Of a DNA stretch of 64,000 nucleotides, positions 27,147 through 36,455 are shown piece by piece. Position 1 is the first letter of the stretch. Each line of letters starts with the position of its first letter. This DNA comes from Candidatus Poribacteria bacterium. Lineage in GTDB: Bacteria > Poribacteria > WGA-4E > WGA-3G. The stretch is taken from NCBI GenBank assembly GCA_012267415.1, contig JAAXGN010000156.1, positions 1-64,000 of the forward strand, in the 5' to 3' direction. The position numbers and the translations under genes are program-made. The notes under the pieces are model-generated. The model did not search any database. It was not told the DNA's origin and was given only the letters and a program-made list of their open reading frames with translations.

Positions 27147-27651
27147 AAATATATCCCAATCCTTTGATGTGTTATGTACCGTTTTTGGACCTGTAGATAT
27201 CCATTAAAAGTAGCAACTAATGAGAATTGATTGACTGTCTAAATGATTTTGTATAAAGAGAGATCCCTGATGAGTATTTTACCACCTTTTTGCAAAATTT
27301 ACAACCCTTTTTAGCTTTTAACAGGGTTATTCAGTTTTCGGTGATTCTGAAGAATTACTCAACAAACGTTAATTTTTCGCTTCGCTCTACCCGACCTACA
27401 AAGTAAACTATTAGTAATACGCAAAAACTGACAATTCTTAAAACTGAAGAACCCTGAGACTCGGTGTTTCACTTGACATCAACAAAACAATTCCCTTAAA
27501 ATAGAGTAACACACCGTTTATTTGAATTCTGCTATATGTTTAGGCAAAACTCGACACAACAGATAAATCGAACATTAGCAAACTTAAAAATGTCCTGCAA
27601 CGCAATGCATTGAATCCGTCAGAACCAACCTTTTGAGATTAGAGGAATACT
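27147..27651. other. Intergenic spacer with a palindromic element
   Basis: About 500 nt without a supportable gene. It separates the minus-strand DUF488 pair from the plus-strand TIGR02391 gene and therefore holds divergent promoters. It also contains the terminal-inverted-repeat element at 27323-27455 and TCGCTTCGCTCTACCCGACC, whose inverted relative (GGGTAGAGCTTGCGAAACCCG) is near 42417. Confidence 0.5.
27323..27455. repeat. Small terminal-inverted-repeat element
   Basis: AGGGTTATTCAGTTTT (27323-27338) and AAAACTGAAGAACCCT (27440-27455) are inverted copies with one mismatch in 16. The 133-nt unit encodes no protein and looks like a MITE. Confidence 0.6.
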
Positions 27652-28353
27652 ATGAATCTTGAATTGATCGCTGTTGAAATTGGTGATTATGTCAAGAATA
27701 GAACATCTATCAATGAAATTAATAGAATAACAAAAGCACTTTTTGAGTTCCCTTTTCGTGAATTTCCAAATAAATCGATAACGTCGGTGAGAGCACAGTT
27801 AATTTACGATTGGATCATGTCCCTGAACGAGTATGACTGTCCACTCGAAGAAAAAGAAAAACTGCTAATTAGTTTCGCCAAACGTTTGAATCCAGAGTTA
27901 TTGTCTTTTCTAGAGACTTTTGGCGTTGTTGAAGTAGAAGAACCAACTTCTGAAAGATTTGATTCTTATCAATTTCATCCAGAAATCATTAAGCATTGCC
28001 GCAAATTATATATGGAAGGAAATTATTTTCACGCGGTGTTTGAAGCCGCAAAGGTTTACAATAGCCTAGTAAAATCTAAAACAGGAAGTACTAAGGATGG
28101 GAAAAGTTTGATGCTAGATGCTTGGAGTCCTGACAAAGGCTTACTTAAAATCAGTTCATCTACAACTGAAACTGATACAAATTTTCAAGATGGAATCAAA
28201 TTTCTCTCTGCCGGCCTTATGAGTGCTATTCGAAATCCAACTGCTCACGAACCTGCCCTCAATTGGCCGATAGATGAACAAGATGCTACTGACATTCTTT
28301 CACTTGTTTCATTTTTACTAAGGCAGTATAATAAAACTCATGGCAAGTCGTAA
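27652..28353 (+). CDS. TIGR02391 (Ymh-like) HEPN protein
   Basis: The 233-residue protein has the TIGR02391 domain in its C-terminal half: FHPEIIKHCRKLYMEGNYFHAVFEAAK, then MLDAWSP, then MSAIRNPTAHEP near residue 200. The last contains R-x4-H, the HEPN RNase signature. Family members occur in mobile elements and are thought to act as RNases in abortive defence or toxin roles. The N-terminal 95 residues are helical and unassigned. Translation starts after AGAGGAA. No antitoxin partner is adjacent, so any control must be in the same protein or in trans. Confidence 0.78.
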   Translation: MNLELIAVEIGDYVKNRTSINEINRITKALFEFPFREFPNKSITSVRAQLIYDWIMSLNEYDCPLEEKEKLLISFAKRLNPELLSFLETFGVVEVEEPTSERFDSYQFHPEIIKHCRKLYMEGNYFHAVFEAAKVYNSLVKSKTGSTKDGKSLMLDAWSPDKGLLKISSSTTETDTNFQDGIKFLSAGLMSAIRNPTAHEPALNWPIDEQDATDILSLVSFLLRQYNKTHGKS

Positions 28354-28770
28354 TTAGGTATCTACTTTATCTGATATTTATCAAAATTCTTCCGAACTCA
28401 ATGTTTATCAGCGTTTTTTCGTATATTCGTCTTGTATTTGATGAAATGTCCTACGCGTAGAACAACTGACTTTCTGCAACAAGAGATAACTTAATATTTT
28501 TATGTCTAAACTTGCATAAGCACCTTGTCGTTTTCCTAAACTCATTATAGATCAAGAGAGAAACAAAATCTGATATAGAAACTGCAGAATTAATGATAGG
28601 CAAACAGACTGTGATTTTAAGGAATAATAGTATTAAAGAGGTATACGATTTAATAAATATGGTTAAATCACATGCTATATTAGAGAAGGAGTCAAAGTAG
28701 AATCTTGACAGGAAAATGTAAACAATTTATGTCATAGGTTGTTTATTGCGAATCTAATCACACCCCATCC
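28354..28770. other. Gene-free spacer at the right edge of the island
   Basis: No full gene is supportable. A frame without a ribosome binding site runs from the ATG at 28593 to the stop at 28700 (35 codons) and stays open upstream to about 28557. Its residues (VILRNNSIKEVYDLINMVKS) look protein-like, so it may be the tail of a deleted gene. The last 20 nt belong to the sequence shared with 25307. Confidence 0.4.
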
Positions 28771-30681
28771 TCACCAACTGAGATAGACAACGCGAAAATC
28801 AAAAAACAACCCAAAGATGCTGATAATAGACGCAACTATTACATCACCAATGACCAAGCCGATGAAGAATGGAATGGCACGCCGATATAGCCGAACCCCA
28901 CCGGTTGTAAGCAAAATCCGTTTGACAACCCAACTGATTAAAATCGGAAACCAAAGACCAGTAAACGTCCACCAACTGGAAACCACATAACCAACCGGAT
29001 GGAGTGGGAACTGAATAAATCGCCATCGCAATAGCAGTAGACTGACAGCAAAAGTGAACCCACCTGCAGTATACAACATTCCTCCGAAGTTCGTTTCACT
29101 GGGATTGTAAAGCCATCCTGCAAGGCGATTGAATGCTGCACGGGCATACCATGAACGCGCATTCTCTAAACCAACATTATAGGAGAGATGCAGATGTCCC
29201 CACGCAGCAGAAAGCGCGCCAACAAAAATCGCTACCGCCAATACCCATATCAATTGGGTAGGATTAAAATGAGTTTGATGTGCCAGCTTGAGTGCTTCCA
29301 ATTGATGCGGCATCGGGTGTGCACGATACGAGAGATGATTTAACCAGAAAAATAACGACATCACAGTTAGATTACGATTGCCAATGCGACGTGTCCCAAT
29401 CGCGTCTGTTAGAAGTAAGTCGGGACCTGCGTTGTATAGATCGTGTGCAGGAGGTCCCAATTCCGCACGGATACGGGTGATAGTGATGGACATCGCGAAG
29501 TACAACACGAAAAACAAGACTGCAAACCACAAAGACATCCCCGCTTTCATACAAAAGGCAAGAATCAAGATGAAACCTATAATCGCACCTACAAGTGCTG
29601 TTCTGTAGCGTAACGCTTCACCTTCATCACTGTCTGTTGGTGCACGACTCCTGAAAAAAGCCTGTAACACACCCTTGAAATGGGCGCGTCCCATCCATAT
29701 CGTCCACAGGAAGAGTGCTATCCACACACCTCGAATCTGTGCCATCTCTCTCGGAAATCCTATCGCACTGCGCCAACCGAAACTTTGACCAATAATCCGT
29801 TGAAAATGCCAAAATAGATGAAAAAACCAGCAGGAAAATCCAAGATCAAGTGGAATCAGGAAACCAACACCAATCGCAAATGGAAAGAAACTGATACGGA
29901 AACCAGGGTTATTCATCGCACTCCACGGACTTTCCGTAATACGAAATCTATGATACAGCGGAATTGTAGGAAAAACCGGATTGATTTGGTGTAAACTATA
30001 GAGAAGATTCAACAAGGCAGCGATGCATAATCCTACGGTCATCGTGCGTCTATTGAAAAATCGACTTTTTCCCTGCGTTATTTCTAACGGTAGTTGCGCT
30101 ATCGGATAGGTGAGACGTTCATGTTCCTGCCACTGTCTGCGCAAAAGCACGTTAAGGCAGAGCATCGTAACACCGATAACAAGGCAAAAGCCAACCCATA
30201 CTAACGTTGGCTGCAACCACGCTTGTATATGAGATTGAAGATAGAGCGTAGATTCACCTTCATAGAAACCGCGTAATACTTCGTGCTTACCGACAACAAG
30301 CCAATCAGGGAGATGTTGATGAAAGAGTTGCGTCCATTCGTTTTCGGGTGTTGCATACCAGAAGCCGTTCCCCATCAACGGCACAAGTACTTGCAGCATA
30401 TCACGTCCAGCGAAAACGGAGGCTTGGCACAGCATTGCATAGATTACCAATAGTTCGCTTTGCGTAAACGCAAGTTTGGGTCGTAATCTACGGAGTAATA
30501 CATTAAGGGAAATCAGCACAAGCAGCGTAAACAGCACATTGAACAATAATGCTAAACTTGTGGGACGGTTGGAATCCCAGATATAACTAAGATGTAAAAT
30601 CCAATAACTATTGAGCGGAATAAGGGTAATGCCAATAAGCGTTGCACGTAACGTGATAGGACTTCTTGATAGTGGCTTCAT
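28771..30681 (-). CDS. DUF6785-family polytopic membrane protein
   Basis: The 636-residue protein has about a dozen hydrophobic stretches spread along its length and belongs to the DUF6785 family (with a C-terminal DUF6784-type part), in my reading of segments such as QSELLVIYAMLCQASVFAGRD and HERLTYPIAQLPLE. The fold resembles a transporter; the substrate is unknown. It sits in the cytoplasmic membrane. The start at 30681 lies 18 nt after the stop of the thioredoxin gene, so both belong to one minus-strand unit. Its 3' end exists as a decayed copy at 25307-25496. Confidence 0.75.
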   Translation of the reverse strand: MKPLSRSPITLRATLIGITLIPLNSYWILHLSYIWDSNRPTSLALLFNVLFTLLVLISLNVLLRRLRPKLAFTQSELLVIYAMLCQASVFAGRDMLQVLVPLMGNGFWYATPENEWTQLFHQHLPDWLVVGKHEVLRGFYEGESTLYLQSHIQAWLQPTLVWVGFCLVIGVTMLCLNVLLRRQWQEHERLTYPIAQLPLEITQGKSRFFNRRTMTVGLCIAALLNLLYSLHQINPVFPTIPLYHRFRITESPWSAMNNPGFRISFFPFAIGVGFLIPLDLGFSCWFFHLFWHFQRIIGQSFGWRSAIGFPREMAQIRGVWIALFLWTIWMGRAHFKGVLQAFFRSRAPTDSDEGEALRYRTALVGAIIGFILILAFCMKAGMSLWFAVLFFVLYFAMSITITRIRAELGPPAHDLYNAGPDLLLTDAIGTRRIGNRNLTVMSLFFWLNHLSYRAHPMPHQLEALKLAHQTHFNPTQLIWVLAVAIFVGALSAAWGHLHLSYNVGLENARSWYARAAFNRLAGWLYNPSETNFGGMLYTAGGFTFAVSLLLLRWRFIQFPLHPVGYVVSSWWTFTGLWFPILISWVVKRILLTTGGVRLYRRAIPFFIGLVIGDVIVASIISIFGLFFDFRVVYLSW

Positions 30682-30699
30682 AGAAAGGTAGTTAATCCA

Positions 30700-33135
30700 T
30701 CAAAGACGAAGGTGTGTAACAACAAACTTCTCTAATCTTGCAGCCCAAATTTCAACTGAATGAACCTTCTCAGCCCGCGCATCAATTACCTTTCCATCAG
30801 CGTCAATGAGTATAAACGCAGGTATACTCATCCTGCCACCCGCAAAACCTTCTCCGAATCCGAACTGTTCAGCCAATCCAGCGTGTTCGCTTTTACGATC
30901 AGCGTAAATATAGTGTCCTTGATGCTTTCCTCTGCGAACTACACCACGCAATCCATCTTCATGCTGCCATCCACGAATAGTGATCCCAATCGCCTCAAAT
31001 CCATTTGTATGGTATTTATTGTATAGACTGTCTACATGTGTAAGTTCAGGGACTTGGTGCATATCACCGAAATGAAGCAGAACAACTTTCCCACGTAATG
31101 CTGCAGATGATACAGTATTCCCATCCACATCAAGTGCCGAGAAATCTGGGATCACGTTACCAATACGTGTTATCTCAGTCCATTTCACCAATTTCCCAAG
31201 GTCTCTCCCTCTTGTACCTACCGATAGAATTGTTCCATCTCGGTCAATTAACCATTGAGAAGGTACGCTGTTAATACCGAAGAATTGAGCAAATTCACTT
31301 TTCCATCCATTCCCATCATAGATCTGTAACCAAGGTATCTCATGTTCTTCAGTAAACTCGCGAAAGTCTGTCTCACTCCCGTCCAAACTCACACCGATAA
31401 CCTCTAATCCTTTCTCGTGATTTTCTTTATATACACTTTTGAGATGTGGTATTTCTGGGACGCAAAAACCGCACCACTTGGCATACCAATCCAGTACCAA
31501 CATTTTGCCCCGGTAATCCGTGCTTGATATGCGTGATTGGTCAGCAGCAATAGCAGAGAAGTTGGGAAGTTTTCTGCCAATCCATGCTTGTTGCTTCCAT
31601 CTGAATTCTGTATGGGGTTCCCACGGATATTTCCGCGCTAATTCTGTCTTGCCTAATACCTCATAAACATCCCCAATCCCACGTAAGGCATACCAATCAT
31701 CTGGAATATGTGTAAGCCTTTCTTCAAATGCCTGTAACATCCTATCTATCAAGGGTCTACATCTTGCAATAAGTTCTTCATTAGCATCGGGATTTTTCAT
31801 CAAATTCCGATAGATATAACACGGGGTTCTACCAATGTCTTTATACAGCTTCGTCAACCAACTATACAATTCCGTTTCATCTTGCTGATCTGCTCTTTCA
31901 AACAATCTCTCAAGTGCAGTGAGCGTCAGTCGAAACAACGGATCAAAGTTTTCACCAGTCTGTTTGAGTGCATAAAAGCAAATTTCAGGTTCCTTGGGTG
32001 CTAATATCATCGCTTTTTCAAGCAGATCAAGATCACGATCCGATTCTCCATAACTTATATGTTTACCTTGCCACACAATGATTGCTACGATTTTCATTGC
32101 AGCACCGTTTTCAGGTTCTGTTTCAAGCAATTCTTCAGCAAATTCACGAAGTTCCAGATGCATGACTTCAGGAAAATTTGAGATATGTTCGTGAAGATTC
32201 ACAGGTAAAGTTGTTTTCCCATCAACAACCCCTTCTTGTATCCTACTTCTCAAGTACGCCAGCAGTTGATCTTGGTCATTCAGTGTGAGTCTTCTGGGTG
32301 GCGCATTTTCCTGATCTTCAAGTGATTTTAGATACGCACCCCAAATATCTGTATTATCAGATGTTTCATCAACTAATGATACCTGTTCCTCTTGTTGTTG
32401 ATCCACATGTTTCCAGAATGCCTCTCTTTCCAATGAAACCAGCTCTCTACACTTCTTAATCCCAACTAAGTACTTATCTATTTCGCGAGTTTTTTCCTCT
32501 AAATTTGAAGTATTATCAAGTTCATGCTTGAGTCTTTGAGATTCATTTTTTAGATACTTGTAGACTGTGTAGGGGGTTACCCTATGTCTCCAATAAAATG
32601 CCTTCGCTTCCTGATAACGAGCGTTATCGTCTTGTTGTTTTCCCCACAGATACAGATTTTCAAGTGCGTTGAGGATAATTACCTGTTCTTGGAAATCTAC
32701 AAAATCCTCTATACTACTTCTTGATTCATACTCGTTAATAATTGCAAAATTCATACACGGATCATTTGGAATTGAATCCAGATTTATATCCATAAGGGAT
32801 AGATATTGTGATTCCCAATCTGCAAGTTTTAATAATGTTTGCACCAGGGATGCTGCTCTGTTGTTCGGATCTGTTTTGAGAATACCATCCACTAATTTTT
32901 GAATTTTTGGTAGTATCTCCTCGGTAAAACGCCAAAAATAATCGTGGAGTCCGGGAGGCAGGGCAGTTTCTCCATTTGTAACGCCTTCCTCAATTTTTCC
33001 CTTTAGATAATCAAGAAATCCGTTTTGAGTCTCCTCATCCATCTCTAATTCGCCTCTTCCAAACGCGCCCCCATCGTTATATAGAGAGTTGATGAAGGTA
33101 TACCAGAAATCTGTTGATACGTACTTTTCAGACAT
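30700..33135 (-). CDS. Large protein with two TlpA-type thioredoxin domains
   Basis: The 811-residue protein has a helical N-terminal part of about 480 residues with TPR-like character. A TlpA/AhpC-type domain follows with the intact redox pair CGFC (in WYAKWCGFCVPEIPHLK). A second thioredoxin-fold domain with GKVVLLHFGDMHQVPELTHVD lacks the cysteine pair. No signal peptide is visible, so it looks cytosolic. The first domain may reduce or isomerise disulfides and the second may bind substrate. I chose the ATG at 33135 because AAGGAGA lies 7-8 nt upstream; the ATG at 33141 would be too close. Mixed active and inactive domains are the odd feature. Confidence 0.8.
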   Translation of the reverse strand: MSEKYVSTDFWYTFINSLYNDGGAFGRGELEMDEETQNGFLDYLKGKIEEGVTNGETALPPGLHDYFWRFTEEILPKIQKLVDGILKTDPNNRAASLVQTLLKLADWESQYLSLMDINLDSIPNDPCMNFAIINEYESRSSIEDFVDFQEQVIILNALENLYLWGKQQDDNARYQEAKAFYWRHRVTPYTVYKYLKNESQRLKHELDNTSNLEEKTREIDKYLVGIKKCRELVSLEREAFWKHVDQQQEEQVSLVDETSDNTDIWGAYLKSLEDQENAPPRRLTLNDQDQLLAYLRSRIQEGVVDGKTTLPVNLHEHISNFPEVMHLELREFAEELLETEPENGAAMKIVAIIVWQGKHISYGESDRDLDLLEKAMILAPKEPEICFYALKQTGENFDPLFRLTLTALERLFERADQQDETELYSWLTKLYKDIGRTPCYIYRNLMKNPDANEELIARCRPLIDRMLQAFEERLTHIPDDWYALRGIGDVYEVLGKTELARKYPWEPHTEFRWKQQAWIGRKLPNFSAIAADQSRISSTDYRGKMLVLDWYAKWCGFCVPEIPHLKSVYKENHEKGLEVIGVSLDGSETDFREFTEEHEIPWLQIYDGNGWKSEFAQFFGINSVPSQWLIDRDGTILSVGTRGRDLGKLVKWTEITRIGNVIPDFSALDVDGNTVSSAALRGKVVLLHFGDMHQVPELTHVDSLYNKYHTNGFEAIGITIRGWQHEDGLRGVVRRGKHQGHYIYADRKSEHAGLAEQFGFGEGFAGGRMSIPAFILIDADGKVIDARAEKVHSVEIWAARLEKFVVTHLRL

Positions 33136-33318
33136 AATCATTCTCCTTCTTGACAATTATTGCATTAAGCATAAAATTCTATACACATAACCGATGTAAC
33201 GTGTGCAAGTTGTTCTATAAATAAGAATGCTAAACTATCAAAAAGGTTACGTATACCTGCTCGTAGAATAGAAACTTGGCATTATGTATGTGGAAAAAAG
33301 TTCACAAGAAAAGCAGAT

Positions 33319-34026
33319 TCAAAATGACCCTGTATCTGTTGCTGTGTCATCTGTGTCTTCAACTTGCGTAGAGGCACCGGATTTTCCTGCAATGAAGAGG
33401 AACCAAAATGTTAACCCGATGGCAATGATAATCCATAAGAACCCCCAGAATTCTGTCGGCAGTGGGGTCACCTCTGATAGCATCCGAGCGTCAGATGGTA
33501 ATTCCGAACGATCCAGAACATCACTCTTAATGTCAAGAATTGCATAAAGGCAGCTTGTTAAACCGATGACGCGTAATAGCCAATCGTTCACCTTCTCCGG
33601 CAGGAAAAAACCGATAAGGATCAGCCCCACTCCAAAACCGATCCCGAACAGATAGGTAAACATATCAGTTCCAAAACCGATAGAGATCGCTACCATACCG
33701 ACTCCTATCAGCACGCTTATGACTTTATCGTAATGTGTCATCGCCGCTAATAACAGGATAAAACCACCCCATAGTAGACTACCGAGATAACCTGCGGTGA
33801 GAATCCAGAAGCGCGAACCTCCCCGTGTCATTGCCAATCCACCTTCATGCTGATTGACATTGAGACTGACTATTTCTCCACCAGTAGCAATCGCTGCAAC
33901 ACCATGACTGACCTCGTGCATAAACACAACGAAGATTTTAAGCGGATACATTACAATGGTATTCCACAACAACGCAACAGCAATAAATATCAGAATGAAG
34001 GCGATATATCGTTTAAAAAGTTCCAT
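33319..34026 (-). CDS. M50-like membrane metallopeptidase
   Basis: The 235-residue protein has an N-terminal hydrophobic helix, the zinc motif HEVSH in VFMHEVSHGVAA near residue 38, and several further hydrophobic stretches. This fits M50B-like intramembrane peptidases, which cut within membranes or process signalling proteins. The second zinc-ligand region of site-2 proteases is not clear, so activity is uncertain. The start is taken at 34026, with AGGAGAG 5 nt upstream; ATG at 34029 is the alternative. The C-terminal 25 residues are polar and acidic. Confidence 0.65.
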   Translation of the reverse strand: MELFKRYIAFILIFIAVALLWNTIVMYPLKIFVVFMHEVSHGVAAIATGGEIVSLNVNQHEGGLAMTRGGSRFWILTAGYLGSLLWGGFILLLAAMTHYDKVISVLIGVGMVAISIGFGTDMFTYLFGIGFGVGLILIGFFLPEKVNDWLLRVIGLTSCLYAILDIKSDVLDRSELPSDARMLSEVTPLPTEFWGFLWIIIAIGLTFWFLFIAGKSGASTQVEDTDDTATDTGSF

Positions 34027-34219
34027 CATCTCTCCTATTAGTAAATCCAGAAATGTGTAGGTGTTACAGTAGGGATTAGGCACACTTGTCAGCAGAACAG
34101 ACAAGCACAGTCTACCATCAAATTGCTTGCAAGTTTATTGGCATTCTGGTATAGTATAGCACAATAGCAGTTAAATATACACCCAAAACGCAATAGTCCA
34201 TCTATCGGAACAGAAAACA

Positions 34220-35293
34220 ATGAATACTTTCGGTCACCTTTTTCGGATTACAACATGGGGAGAATCGCACGGCGGTGCTGTGGGAGTCGTCATTGATGGA
34301 TGTCCCCCGCAGATTGATATTGATATATCCGCAATACAGTATGAACTCAATCGTAGGAGACCCGGACAAAGCCACCTCACAACACCACGGCAGGAGGAGG
34401 ATGCCGTCGAAATACTCTCCGGTGTGTTTGAAGGTAAAACACTCGGCACGCCTATCTCTATGCTGGTGTGGAATAAAGACGCACGACCTGATGCTTATAA
34501 CCACCTAAAAGACCTATATCGTCCATCACACGCGGATTATACATATCAACAAAAATACGGTATCCGAAACTGGCAAGGGGGTGGTAGAGCAAGTGCAAGG
34601 GAAACCATCGGACGCGTTGCAGCAGGCGCAATAGCAAAGCAAATCCTCCGTGAAAGATGTGAAACTGAAACACTCGCTTTCGTTAAACAGATACATACGC
34701 TTGAAGCAACCGTAAATACTGACACCGTAACACATGACGATATAGAAGCAAGTCCGGTGCGATGTCCTGACCCAATTGTAAGTCCAAAAATGGCTGAACG
34801 GATTGATCAAGCAAGAAGAGATAGAGATTCACTTGGAGGCATAATAGAATCTGTAGCACGCAACGTCCCAGTCGGTCTCGGTGAACCGGTTTTTGATAAA
34901 CTCAAAGCGGATTTAGCGAAAGCCATGATGTCATTACCCGCAACCATGGGATTTCAAATTGGTTCCGGGTTCGATGGTATAACGATGACAGGCTCCGAAC
35001 ATAATGACGCATTCTATAACGAGACAGGACAAATCCGAACCCGTACAAACAATTCTGGCGGCACACAAGGAGGTATATCAAACGGAGAAAATATCGTATT
35101 TAAAATCGCTTTTAAACCGACAGCAACAATTGGAAAACCGCAGCAAACAGTTGATATGGACGGAAACGAGGTGACATTAGAGGCAAGTGGACGACACGAC
35201 CCGTGTGTGTTAATACGCGCACCTGCCATCGTGGAAGCGATGTCTGCTCTTGTCCTGACAGATCATCTCCTACGGCAAAATGCGAAAGCTTAA
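34220..35293 (+). CDS. aroC: Chorismate synthase
   Basis: This 357-residue enzyme converts EPSP to chorismate, the last step of the shikimate pathway, using reduced flavin. The family signatures are plain: [17 protein letters not shown] near residue 12, RRRPGQS..T.R.E.D near residue 45, [12 protein letters not shown] near residue 107, [10 protein letters not shown] near residue 126 and the C-terminal GRHDPCV. No frameshift or missing residue is seen. No other aro gene is nearby. The gene is preceded by an AT-rich region with a TATAGTATAG-type box near 34150. Confidence 0.96.
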   Translation: MNTFGHLFRITTWGESHGGAVGVVIDGCPPQIDIDISAIQYELNRRRPGQSHLTTPRQEEDAVEILSGVFEGKTLGTPISMLVWNKDARPDAYNHLKDLYRPSHADYTYQQKYGIRNWQGGGRASARETIGRVAAGAIAKQILRERCETETLAFVKQIHTLEATVNTDTVTHDDIEASPVRCPDPIVSPKMAERIDQARRDRDSLGGIIESVARNVPVGLGEPVFDKLKADLAKAMMSLPATMGFQIGSGFDGITMTGSEHNDAFYNETGQIRTRTNNSGGTQGGISNGENIVFKIAFKPTATIGKPQQTVDMDGNEVTLEASGRHDPCVLIRAPAIVEAMSALVLTDHLLRQNAKA

Positions 35294-35404
35294 GTTATAC
35301 CATCAGTAGACTCGTAGGAGGGAACTCCGATTCCCGACTTCATATACAAAAAAGAACAGCCTATTCACAATTGTCTAATCGCACTACAATCATGGTGTCC
35401 AAAA

Positions 35405-35902
35405 ATGTCTACAGCAATAGAAATCAAAGGGATCTCACCAGGCAAAACATTAGAAACCTGTGCTCGCTTAATTATCGTGGGATATTTCCGAGAAATGATG
35501 TCACATAAAGCGGGGGCAAGCGAAGGCGCAGACATTAAATTCGTCCACAATATGCGTGTAGCATCTCGACGTTTACGGGAAGCAATGAACAACTTCGTTA
35601 CATGTTTTAAGATGGAACCTTTCAAAAAACACTATAAACAGGTGCGAACAATCACGCGGACAATGGGAGCAGTCCGAGACCTTGATGTCCTCATCGCTCG
35701 CTTCGACAGCTATAACCGGGAACTCAATGCCTTATCAGCAGCCAGAGAGAATACTGAAGGGCAGAGAGATATCCAAGGGTTAATACAGCATTTGCAATAC
35801 GAACGGGAAAATGCACGTAAACCGATGTTAAAACTTTTTGATCAACTTGACAATAGTGACTTCGAAACACGATTTCTGACGTTCTTTAAAGCATCAGATT
35901 GA
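35405..35902 (+). CDS. CHAD domain protein, N-terminal half
   Basis: The 165-residue product carries the first four-helix half of a CHAD domain: the motif VHNMRVASRRLREAMNNF near residue 43, followed by MGAVRDLDVLIARF near residue 89. CHAD domains bind polyphosphate through the basic residues on these helices. A full CHAD is about 300 residues with two halves; here the gene ends after the first half with TGA, and 1 nt later the next ATG starts the second half. The two products probably assemble into one domain. Confidence 0.85.
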   Translation: MSTAIEIKGISPGKTLETCARLIIVGYFREMMSHKAGASEGADIKFVHNMRVASRRLREAMNNFVTCFKMEPFKKHYKQVRTITRTMGAVRDLDVLIARFDSYNRELNALSAARENTEGQRDIQGLIQHLQYERENARKPMLKLFDQLDNSDFETRFLTFFKASD

Positions 35903-35903
35903 A

Positions 35904-36413
35904 ATGGCAAAACCGAAAAAAATAGTCGGAATCAATCCAAAACAGAGTTTTCACGAAAATGCACGCATACTACTTCCACAAAAGGTGGCAGAAGTATATA
36001 GTTGGGAGCAATTTATTCATGACCCAGAAAAACGTGAAGAATTACACAACATGCGTATCTCTGTTAAGAGACTACGTTACACGATGGAGTTTTTCTCAGT
36101 AAATTACGATACACCCAGAAAACATAAAGCCAGAAAATATCATACCAGCAAATATGAAGAATGGACCGATTTTATTGATACAATTATTGAACTACAGGAC
36201 ATACTCGGTGATATACACGATAATGATGTCGTCTTAGAGACTCTAACAGAATATAAAAACAACCACCCATCTACTGATATGGTCGGGATTGAAACGCTTA
36301 TGACACGGACTCGTGAAAAACGCAATGCCGACTACGAAAGTTTTCTAAAGAGATGGGAACACCTGACAAAAACAGGTTTTAAACGGAAACTTCTTGATAT
36401 TATTGCGTCATAG
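35904..36413 (+). CDS. CHAD domain protein, C-terminal half
   Basis: The 169-residue product carries the second CHAD half: LHNMRISVKRLRYTMEFF near residue 48 and IIELQDILGDIHDNDV near residue 93, the usual second-half landmarks. It starts 1 nt after the TGA of the first half (TGAAATG), so translation is likely coupled. The basic arginines and lysines for polyphosphate binding are retained. It is either a natural fission of one CHAD gene or a sequencing error at the junction, though the clean start codon favours fission. Confidence 0.85.
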   Translation: MAKPKKIVGINPKQSFHENARILLPQKVAEVYSWEQFIHDPEKREELHNMRISVKRLRYTMEFFSVNYDTPRKHKARKYHTSKYEEWTDFIDTIIELQDILGDIHDNDVVLETLTEYKNNHPSTDMVGIETLMTRTREKRNADYESFLKRWEHLTKTGFKRKLLDIIAS

Positions 36414-36455
36414 AGATAATTACTCTTGAATCTACAAAAAGCAAAAGGAAATAAA

